DNA of 64,000 nt from VXYK01 sp965221585 (GTDB lineage: Bacteria > Actinomycetota > Acidimicrobiia > Acidimicrobiales > Aldehydirespiratoraceae), in the NCBI GenBank assembly GCA_965221585.1, contig OZ244898.1:310001-374000 (forward strand), in the 5' to 3' direction. The notes beneath the pieces are model-generated. The model was not told the DNA's origin. It did not search any database and saw nothing but the letters and a program-made list of their open reading frames with translations. Position numbers and translations under genes: made by a program. Shown one piece after another: positions 33,977-41,793 of the stretch (its first letter is position 1; the number at the start of each line of letters is the position of its first letter).

Positions 33977-34615
33977 TCAGGCACCCTTCACCGCGTTGCG
34001 CACGATCACCGTGCCGCCGGCCGGACCTGGTACAGAGCCCCGCAGCAGGATGACCTCGGCTGAGGGGTCGCTGCGGACCACCTCGAGGTTCAAAGTTGTG
34101 ACCTTCTGATTGCCCGCTCGGCCCGGCATCTTGCGACCCCTGAAAACACGGGACGGAGTGGCGCACTGGCCGATAGCCCCAGGCTTGCGGTGCACCTTGT
34201 GAGCACCATGGGAAGCGGGCGAACCCTTGAATCCGTGACGCTTCATCACCCCTGAGAAACCCTTGCCCCGAGACACGGCGGTAACGTCCACGCGTTCTCC
34301 TTGATCGAGCAGGTCTGCGGCGATCTGTTGACCGATGGAGTACTCCGAGACATCGTCGAGACGCAACTCGACAAGCTTCGAGCCCGGTTCAACGCCTGCA
34401 GCAGAGAAATGGCCGGCCTCTGGCATCGTGAGTTTTGCGGGATCCTTGACGCCGAGGGTCACCTGGATAGCGGAGTAACCATCATTCTCGGGCGTCTTGA
34501 TCTGCACGACGCGGCAAGGCGAGACTCGCAGAACCGTGACTGGTACGACACGGTTGTCTTCGTCCCAAACCTGGGTCATGCCGACTTTTTCGCCGACGAT
34601 CGCCTTGCTGGCCAT
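33977..34615 (-). CDS. rplC: 50S ribosomal protein L3
   Basis: Product of 212 aa. N-terminal AIVGEKVGMTQVWDEDNRVV, then RVDVTAVSRGKGFSGVMKRH and FRGRKMPGRAGNQKVTTLNL. Here it is the first gene of the S10-type run, because rpsJ, normally directly upstream, is 2.5 kb away. A separate promoter upstream of rplC is therefore needed. Confidence 0.97.
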   Translation of the reverse strand: MASKAIVGEKVGMTQVWDEDNRVVPVTVLRVSPCRVVQIKTPENDGYSAIQVTLGVKDPAKLTMPEAGHFSAAGVEPGSKLVELRLDDVSEYSIGQQIAADLLDQGERVDVTAVSRGKGFSGVMKRHGFKGSPASHGAHKVHRKPGAIGQCATPSRVFRGRKMPGRAGNQKVTTLNLEVVRSDPSAEVILLRGSVPGPAGGTVIVRNAVKGA

Positions 34616-34917
34616 AGTTGCTTCCTGTGGTCGGTGTGTGGGCTACCGCCCACGCGAGCGCTCCGCACGGGCGGACCCGGCGGAGCGTGTTTCAGTTTTG
34701 CGATGTGGTTCCCGTGGGCCTTCATCGACATCGATTGTTGTGGCGCAAGTTCCGTGAGGGACCCTTGCCGAACAAGACCTCGTAGCCTATCGCCAATACT
34801 GCCTATAGCAACTCTGTTGTCGCCGGGCGTAGCCGGAGCCGCGGGGTGGTGTTGCCGGGCGTAGTCGACACGGAGTATCCCTGGATCGCTGCCCGCTGGG
34901 ATGTAGCGTCCGCGTAG
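34616..34917 (-). promoter_or_regulatory. Intergenic control region between rplC and the AI-2E permease gene
   Basis: This 302-bp divergent region has no gene. For rplC a weak promoter can be proposed: TTGCTA (34806-34811), 16 bp, TAGGCT (34784-34789) on the minus strand. It would give a leader of about 160 nt containing a hairpin CGCTCCGC/GCGGAGCG (34659-34666 with 34680-34687). An 11-bp direct repeat GCCGGGCGTAG occurs at 34822 and 34854. No clear promoter for the permease is visible. Confidence 0.4.
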
Positions 34918-36027
34918 ATGACACCTGACAGTGCCGGGCTGACCCCTGATGGCGACAGCGGTGTTGCCGAGCAGGACAACAAGACCAGTTCCAAGGTGCC
35001 GCGCTGGATCGTCAAGGCGATCGCATTGTTCTGGCTGGGTTGGGTGGTCGTCTATATCGGCACCGGCGCGGTCCGGGCTTTGCGGTCGTTCCTGGTCGTG
35101 CTGTTGATCTCGGTGTTCATCAGCTTCGCAGTGGAACCGGCCGTCAACCGGATGGAGACATGGAAGATCCGGCGGGGCGTGGGGGTCTGGATCGTCTATC
35201 TGGGTGCGTTTGTTGCCATGGCGGGATTCTCGGCGGCCATCGGAACGGCGCTCGCGGACCAGATCGACAGTCTGATCGACGAAGCGCCGACGTATGTCAA
35301 CGACATAGAGGAGTGGTTGCAGGACAACGTCGACGACGACATCGACCTGCAGAGGATTCAAGACGAGTTCGTCGAAGGCGGTGGAATCAGCGACTTGGCC
35401 GGGCGCTTCGCGGACGATCTGGTCAACCTCGGCACGGCCCTGCTGAACATTGTGTTCCAGGCGTTCACCGTCTTGTTGTTCACCTACTACCTAGTCGCCG
35501 AGGGCCCGAAACTGAGGCTCACAATCGGCTCGCTCCTGGCACCGAGACGCCAAGAGATGTTGATGAACATCTGGGATCTGGCGATCGAGAAGACCGGCGG
35601 GTACGTGTTCTCCCGCACGATCCTGGCGATCATCTCAGCGATCGCGCACGGGATCGTGTTCGAGATCATCGACGTTCCGTTTCCGATCCCGCTGGCGCTC
35701 TGGGTCGGCGTGATCTCGCAGTTCATACCGGTCATAGGCACATACTTTGCGGGTGCGCTGCCGGTGTTGGTCACCGTGATCGACGAACCTCGCAAAGCGC
35801 TGTGGGTACTGGTCATGATCGTGGCGTATCAACAGGTCGAGAACTACCTGCTGTCACCGAGGATCACCGCCCACACCATGGAGATCCACGTCGCGGTGGC
35901 GTTCGGATCCGTGTTGGTCGGTGCCGCGCTTCTGGGAGTTGTCGGAGCGCTGTTGGCTCTGCCCTTCGCCGCGACGGTTCAGGCGTTCATCTCCGGCTAC
36001 CTGCACCACCGAGATCTGAACGAATAG
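34918..36027 (+). CDS. AI-2E family (TerC/PerM-like) membrane permease
   Basis: Product of 369 aa. A hydrophilic N-terminus of about 28 residues is followed by about eight membrane helices. A large soluble segment sits between helices 3 and 4 (LADQIDSLIDEAPTYVNDIE and on to about residue 160). The late motif GVISQFIPVIGTYFAGALPV is the family signature. Known members include sodium/proton antiporters and putative exporters, so a role in autoinducer export should not be assumed. It is plus-strand and lies between rplC and rpsJ, breaking up a normally continuous ribosomal operon. Confidence 0.88.
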   Translation: MTPDSAGLTPDGDSGVAEQDNKTSSKVPRWIVKAIALFWLGWVVVYIGTGAVRALRSFLVVLLISVFISFAVEPAVNRMETWKIRRGVGVWIVYLGAFVAMAGFSAAIGTALADQIDSLIDEAPTYVNDIEEWLQDNVDDDIDLQRIQDEFVEGGGISDLAGRFADDLVNLGTALLNIVFQAFTVLLFTYYLVAEGPKLRLTIGSLLAPRRQEMLMNIWDLAIEKTGGYVFSRTILAIISAIAHGIVFEIIDVPFPIPLALWVGVISQFIPVIGTYFAGALPVLVTVIDEPRKALWVLVMIVAYQQVENYLLSPRITAHTMEIHVAVAFGSVLVGAALLGVVGALLALPFAATVQAFISGYLHHRDLNE

Positions 36028-36060
36028 CCGGCCTCGTTGATGAACTGATCGACAGCCCGA

Positions 36061-37011
36061 TCAGCCGAAGGCCTGCACCTGGGAGAAGTCGCCCAACAGC
36101 GATTCAGGTGAGGGCGCCTCGATCGAGATGCTCTCATCGAAATCGTAGTACTCGACGACGCTCTGGAAAGAGGGGACCTCAATGTCCGTGTCCTCCCCAC
36201 CGAAAGCGTCCGCAAAACCACCGAAGATGGACGAAAGGCCCACCACCAACATCCGCAACAGCATGTCGTCGTCGATCCACACGTCAATGGCGATGTTCCC
36301 GTCAAGTCCCAGGGCGGGGTCATCGCCGAAACCGTCGGACGCCGCCCCGGCTGAAGGCAGACTGGCCAGGGAGACGGTGAACCGGAGGCGCTGCGCGGGG
36401 ATTCCGCGTACCTCCTCGTCGCCGACGATTGTTGCTTCCTCGGCTGCATCGGCGAGCCCTCTCAAGTCGGCTGCGGGATCGCAGTTACCGGGTTGGACCC
36501 TCAACTGAGCCAGCGGGGAAGCACATGCGATCGCGAACTCCTCAGCGTTCTGGCCACTGACGGTGAACCACGCGGTCTCGCCTACGAAGTCGGGGAACAG
36601 CTGCGCGGCCATGATCCCGGGGAACCCGGCGTAAGTCTGGCCGTCGACTATCCGAACCGTCAGCGGCGGACCCGACGGGTCGCCCCCCGACAGCATCGCC
36701 TCGGTGTCACCCTGAGCGTCCGTTTCGAAGTCGACAGCCAGGCCGTCGCCGTTGGCGTCGACCATGTCGCCCTCGAGCCTCAACTGGCCGCGCACCGAGC
36801 GGCCCACCGTCGACTCGATGGCGGCGGCCAGGAGATCCGAAGCAGAAAGCTCTTGAGCCGGTGCCGCGGTTGTTTCGGGCGCAGCGTCCGGCGCGGTGCT
36901 CTGAGTCGGAGCCTCGGTCGTCTCCGGCTCCGGGGAGACCGTGACAGTGTCGTTTCCGCAACCCGTCGCAAAGAGAAGCAGGACCGCCGCAGCGGCCGTG
37001 AATCTACCCAT
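36061..37011 (-). CDS. Lipoprotein, LppX/LprG-like
   Basis: Product of 316 aa. Signal peptide MGRFTAAAAVLLLFATGC with lipobox Cys18, then a Thr/Pro/Ala/Glu linker to about residue 55. The remaining domain, from LLAAAIESTVGRSVRGQLRL, has the repeating beta-strand pattern of the LppX/LprAFG and LolA-like lipid-binding folds (PGIMAAQLFPDFVGETAWFT). Such proteins carry lipids across the cell envelope in mycobacteria. Assignment to this family is by pattern only. GGAGGT ribosome-binding site 5 nt upstream of the start. Converges with the permease gene. Confidence 0.65.
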   Translation of the reverse strand: MGRFTAAAAVLLLFATGCGNDTVTVSPEPETTEAPTQSTAPDAAPETTAAPAQELSASDLLAAAIESTVGRSVRGQLRLEGDMVDANGDGLAVDFETDAQGDTEAMLSGGDPSGPPLTVRIVDGQTYAGFPGIMAAQLFPDFVGETAWFTVSGQNAEEFAIACASPLAQLRVQPGNCDPAADLRGLADAAEEATIVGDEEVRGIPAQRLRFTVSLASLPSAGAASDGFGDDPALGLDGNIAIDVWIDDDMLLRMLVVGLSSIFGGFADAFGGEDTDIEVPSFQSVVEYYDFDESISIEAPSPESLLGDFSQVQAFG

Positions 37012-37128
37012 ACTGACCTCCGATTCGGGGTATGTTCGGCCAGAACTCGTTCAGCGTGGAAGAGCGCGTTCCGTTCCGAACTCTACCGGAACCTCGGGTT
37101 GGCTTCGGGGACCCTCGCCGGCCCGTCG

Positions 37129-37449
37129 TCAGGCCTGTTGGATCTTGATTTCGATGTCGACACCAGCAGGCAGGTCGAGGCGTTGCAAGGAATCGACAGT
37201 CTTGGGGGAAGGCTCGAGAATGTCCAGCAGCCGCTTGTGGATGCGCATCTCGAAGTGCTCCCTGGAGTCCTTGTCCTTGAACGGACCCTTGATAACAGTG
37301 AAGCGGTGCTTCTCTGTCGGCAACGGGATCGGACCCGACAAACGAGCTTGCGTCCGTTTGACCGTCTCAACGATCTTCTTCGTCGACTGATCGATGATCT
37401 CGTGGTCGTAGGCCTTGAGCCGGATGCGGATCTTCTGTCCCGTTGCCAT
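37129..37449 (-). CDS. rpsJ: 30S ribosomal protein S10
   Basis: Product of 106 aa, with KIRIRLKAYDHEIIDQSTKK, GPIPLPTEKHRFTVIKGP and HFEMRIHKRLLDI. Also a transcription antitermination factor (NusE). It follows tuf after 10 bp and is the last gene of the str run, because the rest of the S10 operon is displaced. Confidence 0.97.
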   Translation of the reverse strand: MATGQKIRIRLKAYDHEIIDQSTKKIVETVKRTQARLSGPIPLPTEKHRFTVIKGPFKDKDSREHFEMRIHKRLLDILEPSPKTVDSLQRLDLPAGVDIEIKIQQA

Positions 37450-37459
37450 AGCCAGCCTG

Positions 37460-38647
37460 CTACTTGAGGATCTTCGTTACCGAGCCGGCACCGACGGTGC
37501 GGCCACCCTCGCGGATCGCGAAGCGGAGCCCCTCGTCCATGGCGATCGGGTTGATCAGCTCGACATGCATGGCGGTGTTGTCGCCCGGCATGCACATCTC
37601 GGTGCCTTCGGGCAACGAGATCGTACCGGTGATATCGGTCGTCCGGAAGTAGAACTGGGGCCGATAGTTGGTGAAGAAGGGCTTGTGGCGGCCACCCTCC
37701 TGCTTAGACAGCACATAGACCTGAGCTTCGAACTCGGTGTGGGGGGTGATGCTTCCGGGCGCTGCGAGCACCTGGCCGCGCTGAACCTCGTCCTTGTCGA
37801 CACCACGCAGCAGCGCACCGATGTTGTCGCCTGCCTGGCCCTGGTCGAGGAGCTTGCGGAACATCTCAACACCCGTACAGGTCGTCTTCGAGGTCGGCTT
37901 GATGCCCACGATCTCGATCTCGTCGCCGGTGTTGACGATTCCCTGCTCGACCTTGCCGGTCACGACGGTGCCACGGCCTGTGATCGAGAAGACGTCCTCG
38001 ATCGGCATCAGGAAAGGCTTGTCGAGATCACGCTCGGGGGTGGGCACATATTCGTCCACCTCAGCCATGAGCTGCAGGATGGCTTCGCCCGCTTCGGCAT
38101 CTCCCTCCAGCGCCTTGAGCGCCGAGACGTGCACGACTGGAGTGTCGTCACCGGGGAAGTCGTACTCGTTGAGGAGTTCCCGCACCTCGATCTCGACGAG
38201 TTCCAACAACTCTTCATCATCGACCATGTCGACCTTGTTGAGCGCCACAGCGATCTTCGGCACGCCGACCTGACGGGCCAGCAGCACGTGCTCACGGGTC
38301 TGGGGCATCGGGCCGTCGGCAGCCGACACGACGAGGATCGCCCCGTCCACCTGAGCAGCACCGGTGATCATGTTCTTGATGTAGTCGGCGTGACCGGGCA
38401 TGTCGACATGGGCGTAATGACGGTTGTGCGTCTCGTACTCCACATGCGACACGTTGATCGTGATGCCGCGCTCGCGCTCCTCTGGCGCGTTGTCGATGTT
38501 CTCGAAATCGGTGAAGGCCGAGCCCTCAACGTTGTCGGAGAGAACTTTGGTGATCGCGGCAGTCAGCGTCGTCTTGCCGTGATCGATGTGACCCATCGTT
38601 CCTACGTTGACGTGCGGCTTGTCCCGCTTAAACGTCTCCTTGGCCAT
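37460..38647 (-). CDS. tuf: Elongation factor Tu
   Basis: Product of 395 aa. GTP-binding motifs are GHIDHGKT, DMPGHADY and NKVD; the domain 2-3 sequence VEMFRKLLDQGQAGDN is also canonical. Delivers aminoacyl-tRNA to the ribosome. The usual Cys in DCPGH is Met here. Follows fusA after 43 bp. Confidence 0.98.
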   Translation of the reverse strand: MAKETFKRDKPHVNVGTMGHIDHGKTTLTAAITKVLSDNVEGSAFTDFENIDNAPEERERGITINVSHVEYETHNRHYAHVDMPGHADYIKNMITGAAQVDGAILVVSAADGPMPQTREHVLLARQVGVPKIAVALNKVDMVDDEELLELVEIEVRELLNEYDFPGDDTPVVHVSALKALEGDAEAGEAILQLMAEVDEYVPTPERDLDKPFLMPIEDVFSITGRGTVVTGKVEQGIVNTGDEIEIVGIKPTSKTTCTGVEMFRKLLDQGQAGDNIGALLRGVDKDEVQRGQVLAAPGSITPHTEFEAQVYVLSKQEGGRHKPFFTNYRPQFYFRTTDITGTISLPEGTEMCMPGDNTAMHVELINPIAMDEGLRFAIREGGRTVGAGSVTKILK

Positions 38648-38690
38648 AGTTGCCTTCCTTGTTCATTCTGTGGTTGGGGTTAGGAGACGA

Positions 38691-40772
38691 TCATGCGCCG
38701 CGGACGCGAGCGACGATCTCTTCCTGGACGTTTGCAGGTGTGGGCTGATACGAATCGAATTGCATCGTGTACGTTGCCCGCCCCTGCGTGCGCGAACGCA
38801 GATCCGTACTGTATCCGAACATCTCGGATAGCGGCACAAGTGCGTTCACGACTTGATTGTTTCCTCGCTGTTCGGTGCCCTGCACGCGACCACGACGAGA
38901 GTTGATGTCGCCCACGACATCACCTAGATGATTGTCGGGGGTGACGACCTCCACGGCCATGACCGGCTCGAGCAGCGTCGGCTTGGCACGCGGCGCAACC
39001 TCGCGGAACCAGGCGTTGCCGGCAATCTTGAAAGCCATCTCCGACGAGTCGACGTCGTGGACCTTGCCGTCGCTGAGAGTGACCTTGACATCGACGGTCG
39101 GGAACCCGGCGAGCACGCCGTTGCTCATCGCCTCGCGGATGCCCTCACCCACAGGCTTGATGTACTCCTTGGGGATCGCGCCGCCGGTCACCGTGCTCTC
39201 GAACTCGTAGGAACCGCCTGGATTGGGTTCGAGGGTCGCGGAGATGACCGCGAACTGACCGCTGCCGCCGGTCTGCTTCTTATGGGTGTAGGTGTAGTCG
39301 AGGACCGGGCGGGTGATGGTCTCGCGGTAGGCGACCTGGGGCTTGCCGACGCTCGCCTCGACCCTGAACTCGCGCATCATGCGGTCGACGAGGACTTCAA
39401 GGTGCAGCTCACCCATGCCGGCGATGATCGTCTGTGCGGTTTCCTCGTTGGTGCTGACCTGGAAGGTGGGGTCCTCCTCTGAGAGGGCCTGCAGAGCCTT
39501 GCCCATCTTTTCCTGGTCGGCCTTGGACTTGGGCTCCACAGCCACCTCGATCACCGGATCGGGGAAATCAAGATTCTCGAGAGTGATCGGATGGCCCGGG
39601 TCGCACAACGTGTCGCCGGTACGGGCGTTCTTCAGCCCGATCGCGGCGGCGATGTCGCCGGTGGCGACGCTGTCCTTGTCGACGCGGTCGTTGGCGTGCA
39701 TCTCCAGGATGCGACCGACCCGCTCCCGGCTCGAGGTACGGGTGTTGAGGATCTGGGTGCCCTTGTCGAATGAACCGGAATAGACACGGAAGTAGGTGAG
39801 GCGACCGACATGGGGATCGGTCATTATCTTGAAGGCGATCGCAGAGAAGGGTTCGTCGTCTGAGGCCTTGCGGGAGGTCTCGTTGCCCGAGCGGTCCTCT
39901 CCGACGATCGGTGGAATGTCGAGTGGCGAGGGAAGGAAGTCGACCACAGCATCGAGCAGCGGCTGAACGCCCTTGTTCTTGAAGGCGGTGCCGTTGAATA
40001 TCGGGACCAGCCCGTTCTCGAGTGTGCCCTTGCGGATCGCGGCCTTGAGTTCGCTCTCGCTGACCTCCTCGTCTTCGAGGACCTTCATCATCACGTCCTC
40101 GTCCTGATCCGCGGCGACTTCCAGCAGGAGGTTCCGGTACTGTTCGGCCTCCTCGGCCAGTTCAGCGGGAATCTCGACTTCGTCCCAGCTCGCCCCGAGA
40201 TCTTCACCCCGCCAGATGAGCGCTTTCATCTTCACTAGGTCGACAACGCCGGCGTAGTCGCCCTCAGCGCCGATGGGTAGCTGCATGACCGCAACATTGC
40301 TGGTCAAACGGTCTTTGATGGTGTCGAGCACGAAGAAGAAGTCGGCACCGGTGCGGTCCATCTTGTTGATGAAACACATTCGTGGAACGCCGTAGCGGTC
40401 GGCTTGCCTCCACACCGTCTCGGTCTGCGGCTCAACCCCGGCCACGCCGTCGAACACGGCTACCGCACCGTCGAGGACGCGCAGGGAGCGCTCAACCTCG
40501 ACCGTGAAGTCAACGTGGCCTGGAGTGTCGATGATGTTGATGCGGTGATCGTTCCAAAGGCAGTGGGTGGCTGCGGAGGTGATGGTGATGCCCCGCTCCT
40601 GCTCCTGTTCCATCCAGTCCATCGTGGCCGCGCCGTCATGAACCTCCCCGATCTTGTAGGAACGACCGGTGTAGTAGAGGATCCGCTCGGTGGTCGTGGT
40701 CTTGCCCGCGTCGATATGGGCCATGATTCCAATGTTGCGTGTCTTGGCAAGCGGGGTTCGCTGAGTGGCCAT
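38691..40772 (-). CDS. fusA: Elongation factor G
   Basis: Product of 693 aa. G1 motif AHIDAGKTTTTERIL, switch I region QEQERGITITSAATH, G3 DTPGHVDF and G4 NKMD. The C-terminal domains include GMGELHLEVLVDRM. Catalyses ribosomal translocation. This is the ordinary fusA of the rpsL-rpsG-fusA-tuf run. Confidence 0.98.
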   Translation of the reverse strand: MATQRTPLAKTRNIGIMAHIDAGKTTTTERILYYTGRSYKIGEVHDGAATMDWMEQEQERGITITSAATHCLWNDHRINIIDTPGHVDFTVEVERSLRVLDGAVAVFDGVAGVEPQTETVWRQADRYGVPRMCFINKMDRTGADFFFVLDTIKDRLTSNVAVMQLPIGAEGDYAGVVDLVKMKALIWRGEDLGASWDEVEIPAELAEEAEQYRNLLLEVAADQDEDVMMKVLEDEEVSESELKAAIRKGTLENGLVPIFNGTAFKNKGVQPLLDAVVDFLPSPLDIPPIVGEDRSGNETSRKASDDEPFSAIAFKIMTDPHVGRLTYFRVYSGSFDKGTQILNTRTSSRERVGRILEMHANDRVDKDSVATGDIAAAIGLKNARTGDTLCDPGHPITLENLDFPDPVIEVAVEPKSKADQEKMGKALQALSEEDPTFQVSTNEETAQTIIAGMGELHLEVLVDRMMREFRVEASVGKPQVAYRETITRPVLDYTYTHKKQTGGSGQFAVISATLEPNPGGSYEFESTVTGGAIPKEYIKPVGEGIREAMSNGVLAGFPTVDVKVTLSDGKVHDVDSSEMAFKIAGNAWFREVAPRAKPTLLEPVMAVEVVTPDNHLGDVVGDINSRRGRVQGTEQRGNNQVVNALVPLSEMFGYSTDLRSRTQGRATYTMQFDSYQPTPANVQEEIVARVRGA

Positions 40773-40813
40773 TGCAGTTCCTCTATGGGTTCGTCAGAGC
40801 AACTACCGCTGCA

Positions 40814-41284
40814 TCACCAGCGGTAGTGTGCGAAGGCTTTGTTGGCCTCCGCCATCTTCTGGACATCCTCACGCCGCTTGCATGACGCACCGATCCCATT
40901 GGAGGCATCAATGATCTCGTTGGCGAGACGTTCGGCCATGGTCCGCTCGCGACGCCCCCGGGCGTAGCTCACGATCCAACGAATCGAAAGGGTGGTGGCC
41001 CGGCGGGGTCGAACCTCGATCGGGACCTGGTATGTCGCCCCACCCACCCGGCGGCTCTTCACTTCGAGTTGGGGACGGACGTTGTCAACCGCCCGCTTGA
41101 GCGTGGCGACGGGCTCCGAAGAGGTCTTCTGTTCGACAGAGGCGAGAGCGTCATAGACGATGCGCTCGGCCAATGTGCGCTTTCCACGCTGAAGGATCTT
41201 GTTGATGAACTGTGTGACCAGCACCGAGTTGTAGATCGGATCGGGACGGATCTCCCGACGCGGCGCGGGACCTTTGCGAGGCAT
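40814..41284 (-). CDS. rpsG: 30S ribosomal protein S7
   Basis: Product of 156 aa. PRKGPAPRREIRPDPIYNSV at the start, KSRRVGGATYQVPIEVRPRR in the middle and a C-terminal region ending NKAFAHYRW. Starts 2 bp after rpsL. Confidence 0.97.
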   Translation of the reverse strand: MPRKGPAPRREIRPDPIYNSVLVTQFINKILQRGKRTLAERIVYDALASVEQKTSSEPVATLKRAVDNVRPQLEVKSRRVGGATYQVPIEVRPRRATTLSIRWIVSYARGRRERTMAERLANEIIDASNGIGASCKRREDVQKMAEANKAFAHYRW

Positions 41285-41286
41285 CG

Positions 41287-41658
41287 TCAGCCTTCCTTCT
41301 TGGCGCCGTATCTGCTGCGGGCCTGCTTGCGGTCGCGGACACCGGAAGTGTCGAGCGTTCCGCGGACAATCTTGTAGCGGACACCGGGGAGATCCTTCAC
41401 GCGGCCGCCGCGGACGAGCACGATGGAGTGCTCCTGGAGGTTGTGTCCCTCGCCGGGGATGTAGGCGGTCACTTCAATACCGCTGGTCAGCCGGACACGG
41501 GCCACCTTGCGCAGCGCAGAGTTCGGCTTCTTGGGGGTGGCGGTATAGACACGAGTGCACACGCCGCGACGTTGGGGCGCGCCCTTCAGCGCTGGAGTCG
41601 CTTCCTTGCGACGTTTCGATTGGCGACCCTTGCGGACCAGTTGCTGAATTGTGGGCAC
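41287..41658 (-). CDS. rpsL: 30S ribosomal protein S12
   Basis: Product of 123 aa with PTIQQLVRKGRQ and the decoding-centre loops TPKKPNSALRKVARVRL and GRVKDLPGVRYK. The lysines linked to streptomycin sensitivity (PKKPN and RVKD) are wild type. GTG start. Own predicted promoter upstream. Confidence 0.97.
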   Translation of the reverse strand: MPTIQQLVRKGRQSKRRKEATPALKGAPQRRGVCTRVYTATPKKPNSALRKVARVRLTSGIEVTAYIPGEGHNLQEHSIVLVRGGRVKDLPGVRYKIVRGTLDTSGVRDRKQARSRYGAKKEG

Positions 41659-41728
41659 GAAGATTTCCTGGGAATGAGTTGATTCAGGTCGGCCGAGCGA
41701 CTGTCAGGCGCGCTCAAGCCGACCGCAA

Positions 41729-41757
41729 AGCATACGAGCGAGACGGAGGAACCTCAA
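41729..41757 (-). promoter_or_regulatory. Predicted promoter of the rpsL-rpsG-fusA-tuf-rpsJ run
   Basis: Minus-strand TTGAGG (41752-41757), 17 bp, TATGCT (41729-41734). It lies just after rpoC and would give a leader of about 65 nt before rpsL. Confidence 0.6.
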
Positions 41758-41779
41758 CCTGTCGGTGCGCGAGGTTGAG
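41753..41779 (-). terminator. Hairpin after rpoC, overlapping the rpsL promoter
   Basis: CTCAACCT (41753-41760) pairs with AGGTTGAG (41772-41779) around an 11-nt loop, 15 bp beyond the rpoC stop. There is no T-run. One arm is the -35 region of the rpsL promoter, so it may be a weak terminator. Confidence 0.4.
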
Positions 41780-41793
41780 CGAATCGACTGACG

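Noticed and set aside
34918..36027. Quorum-sensing exporter for autoinducer 2
   Set aside because: The family name is historical. Many members are ion or proton antiporters, and no luxS or quorum-sensing gene is in the window.
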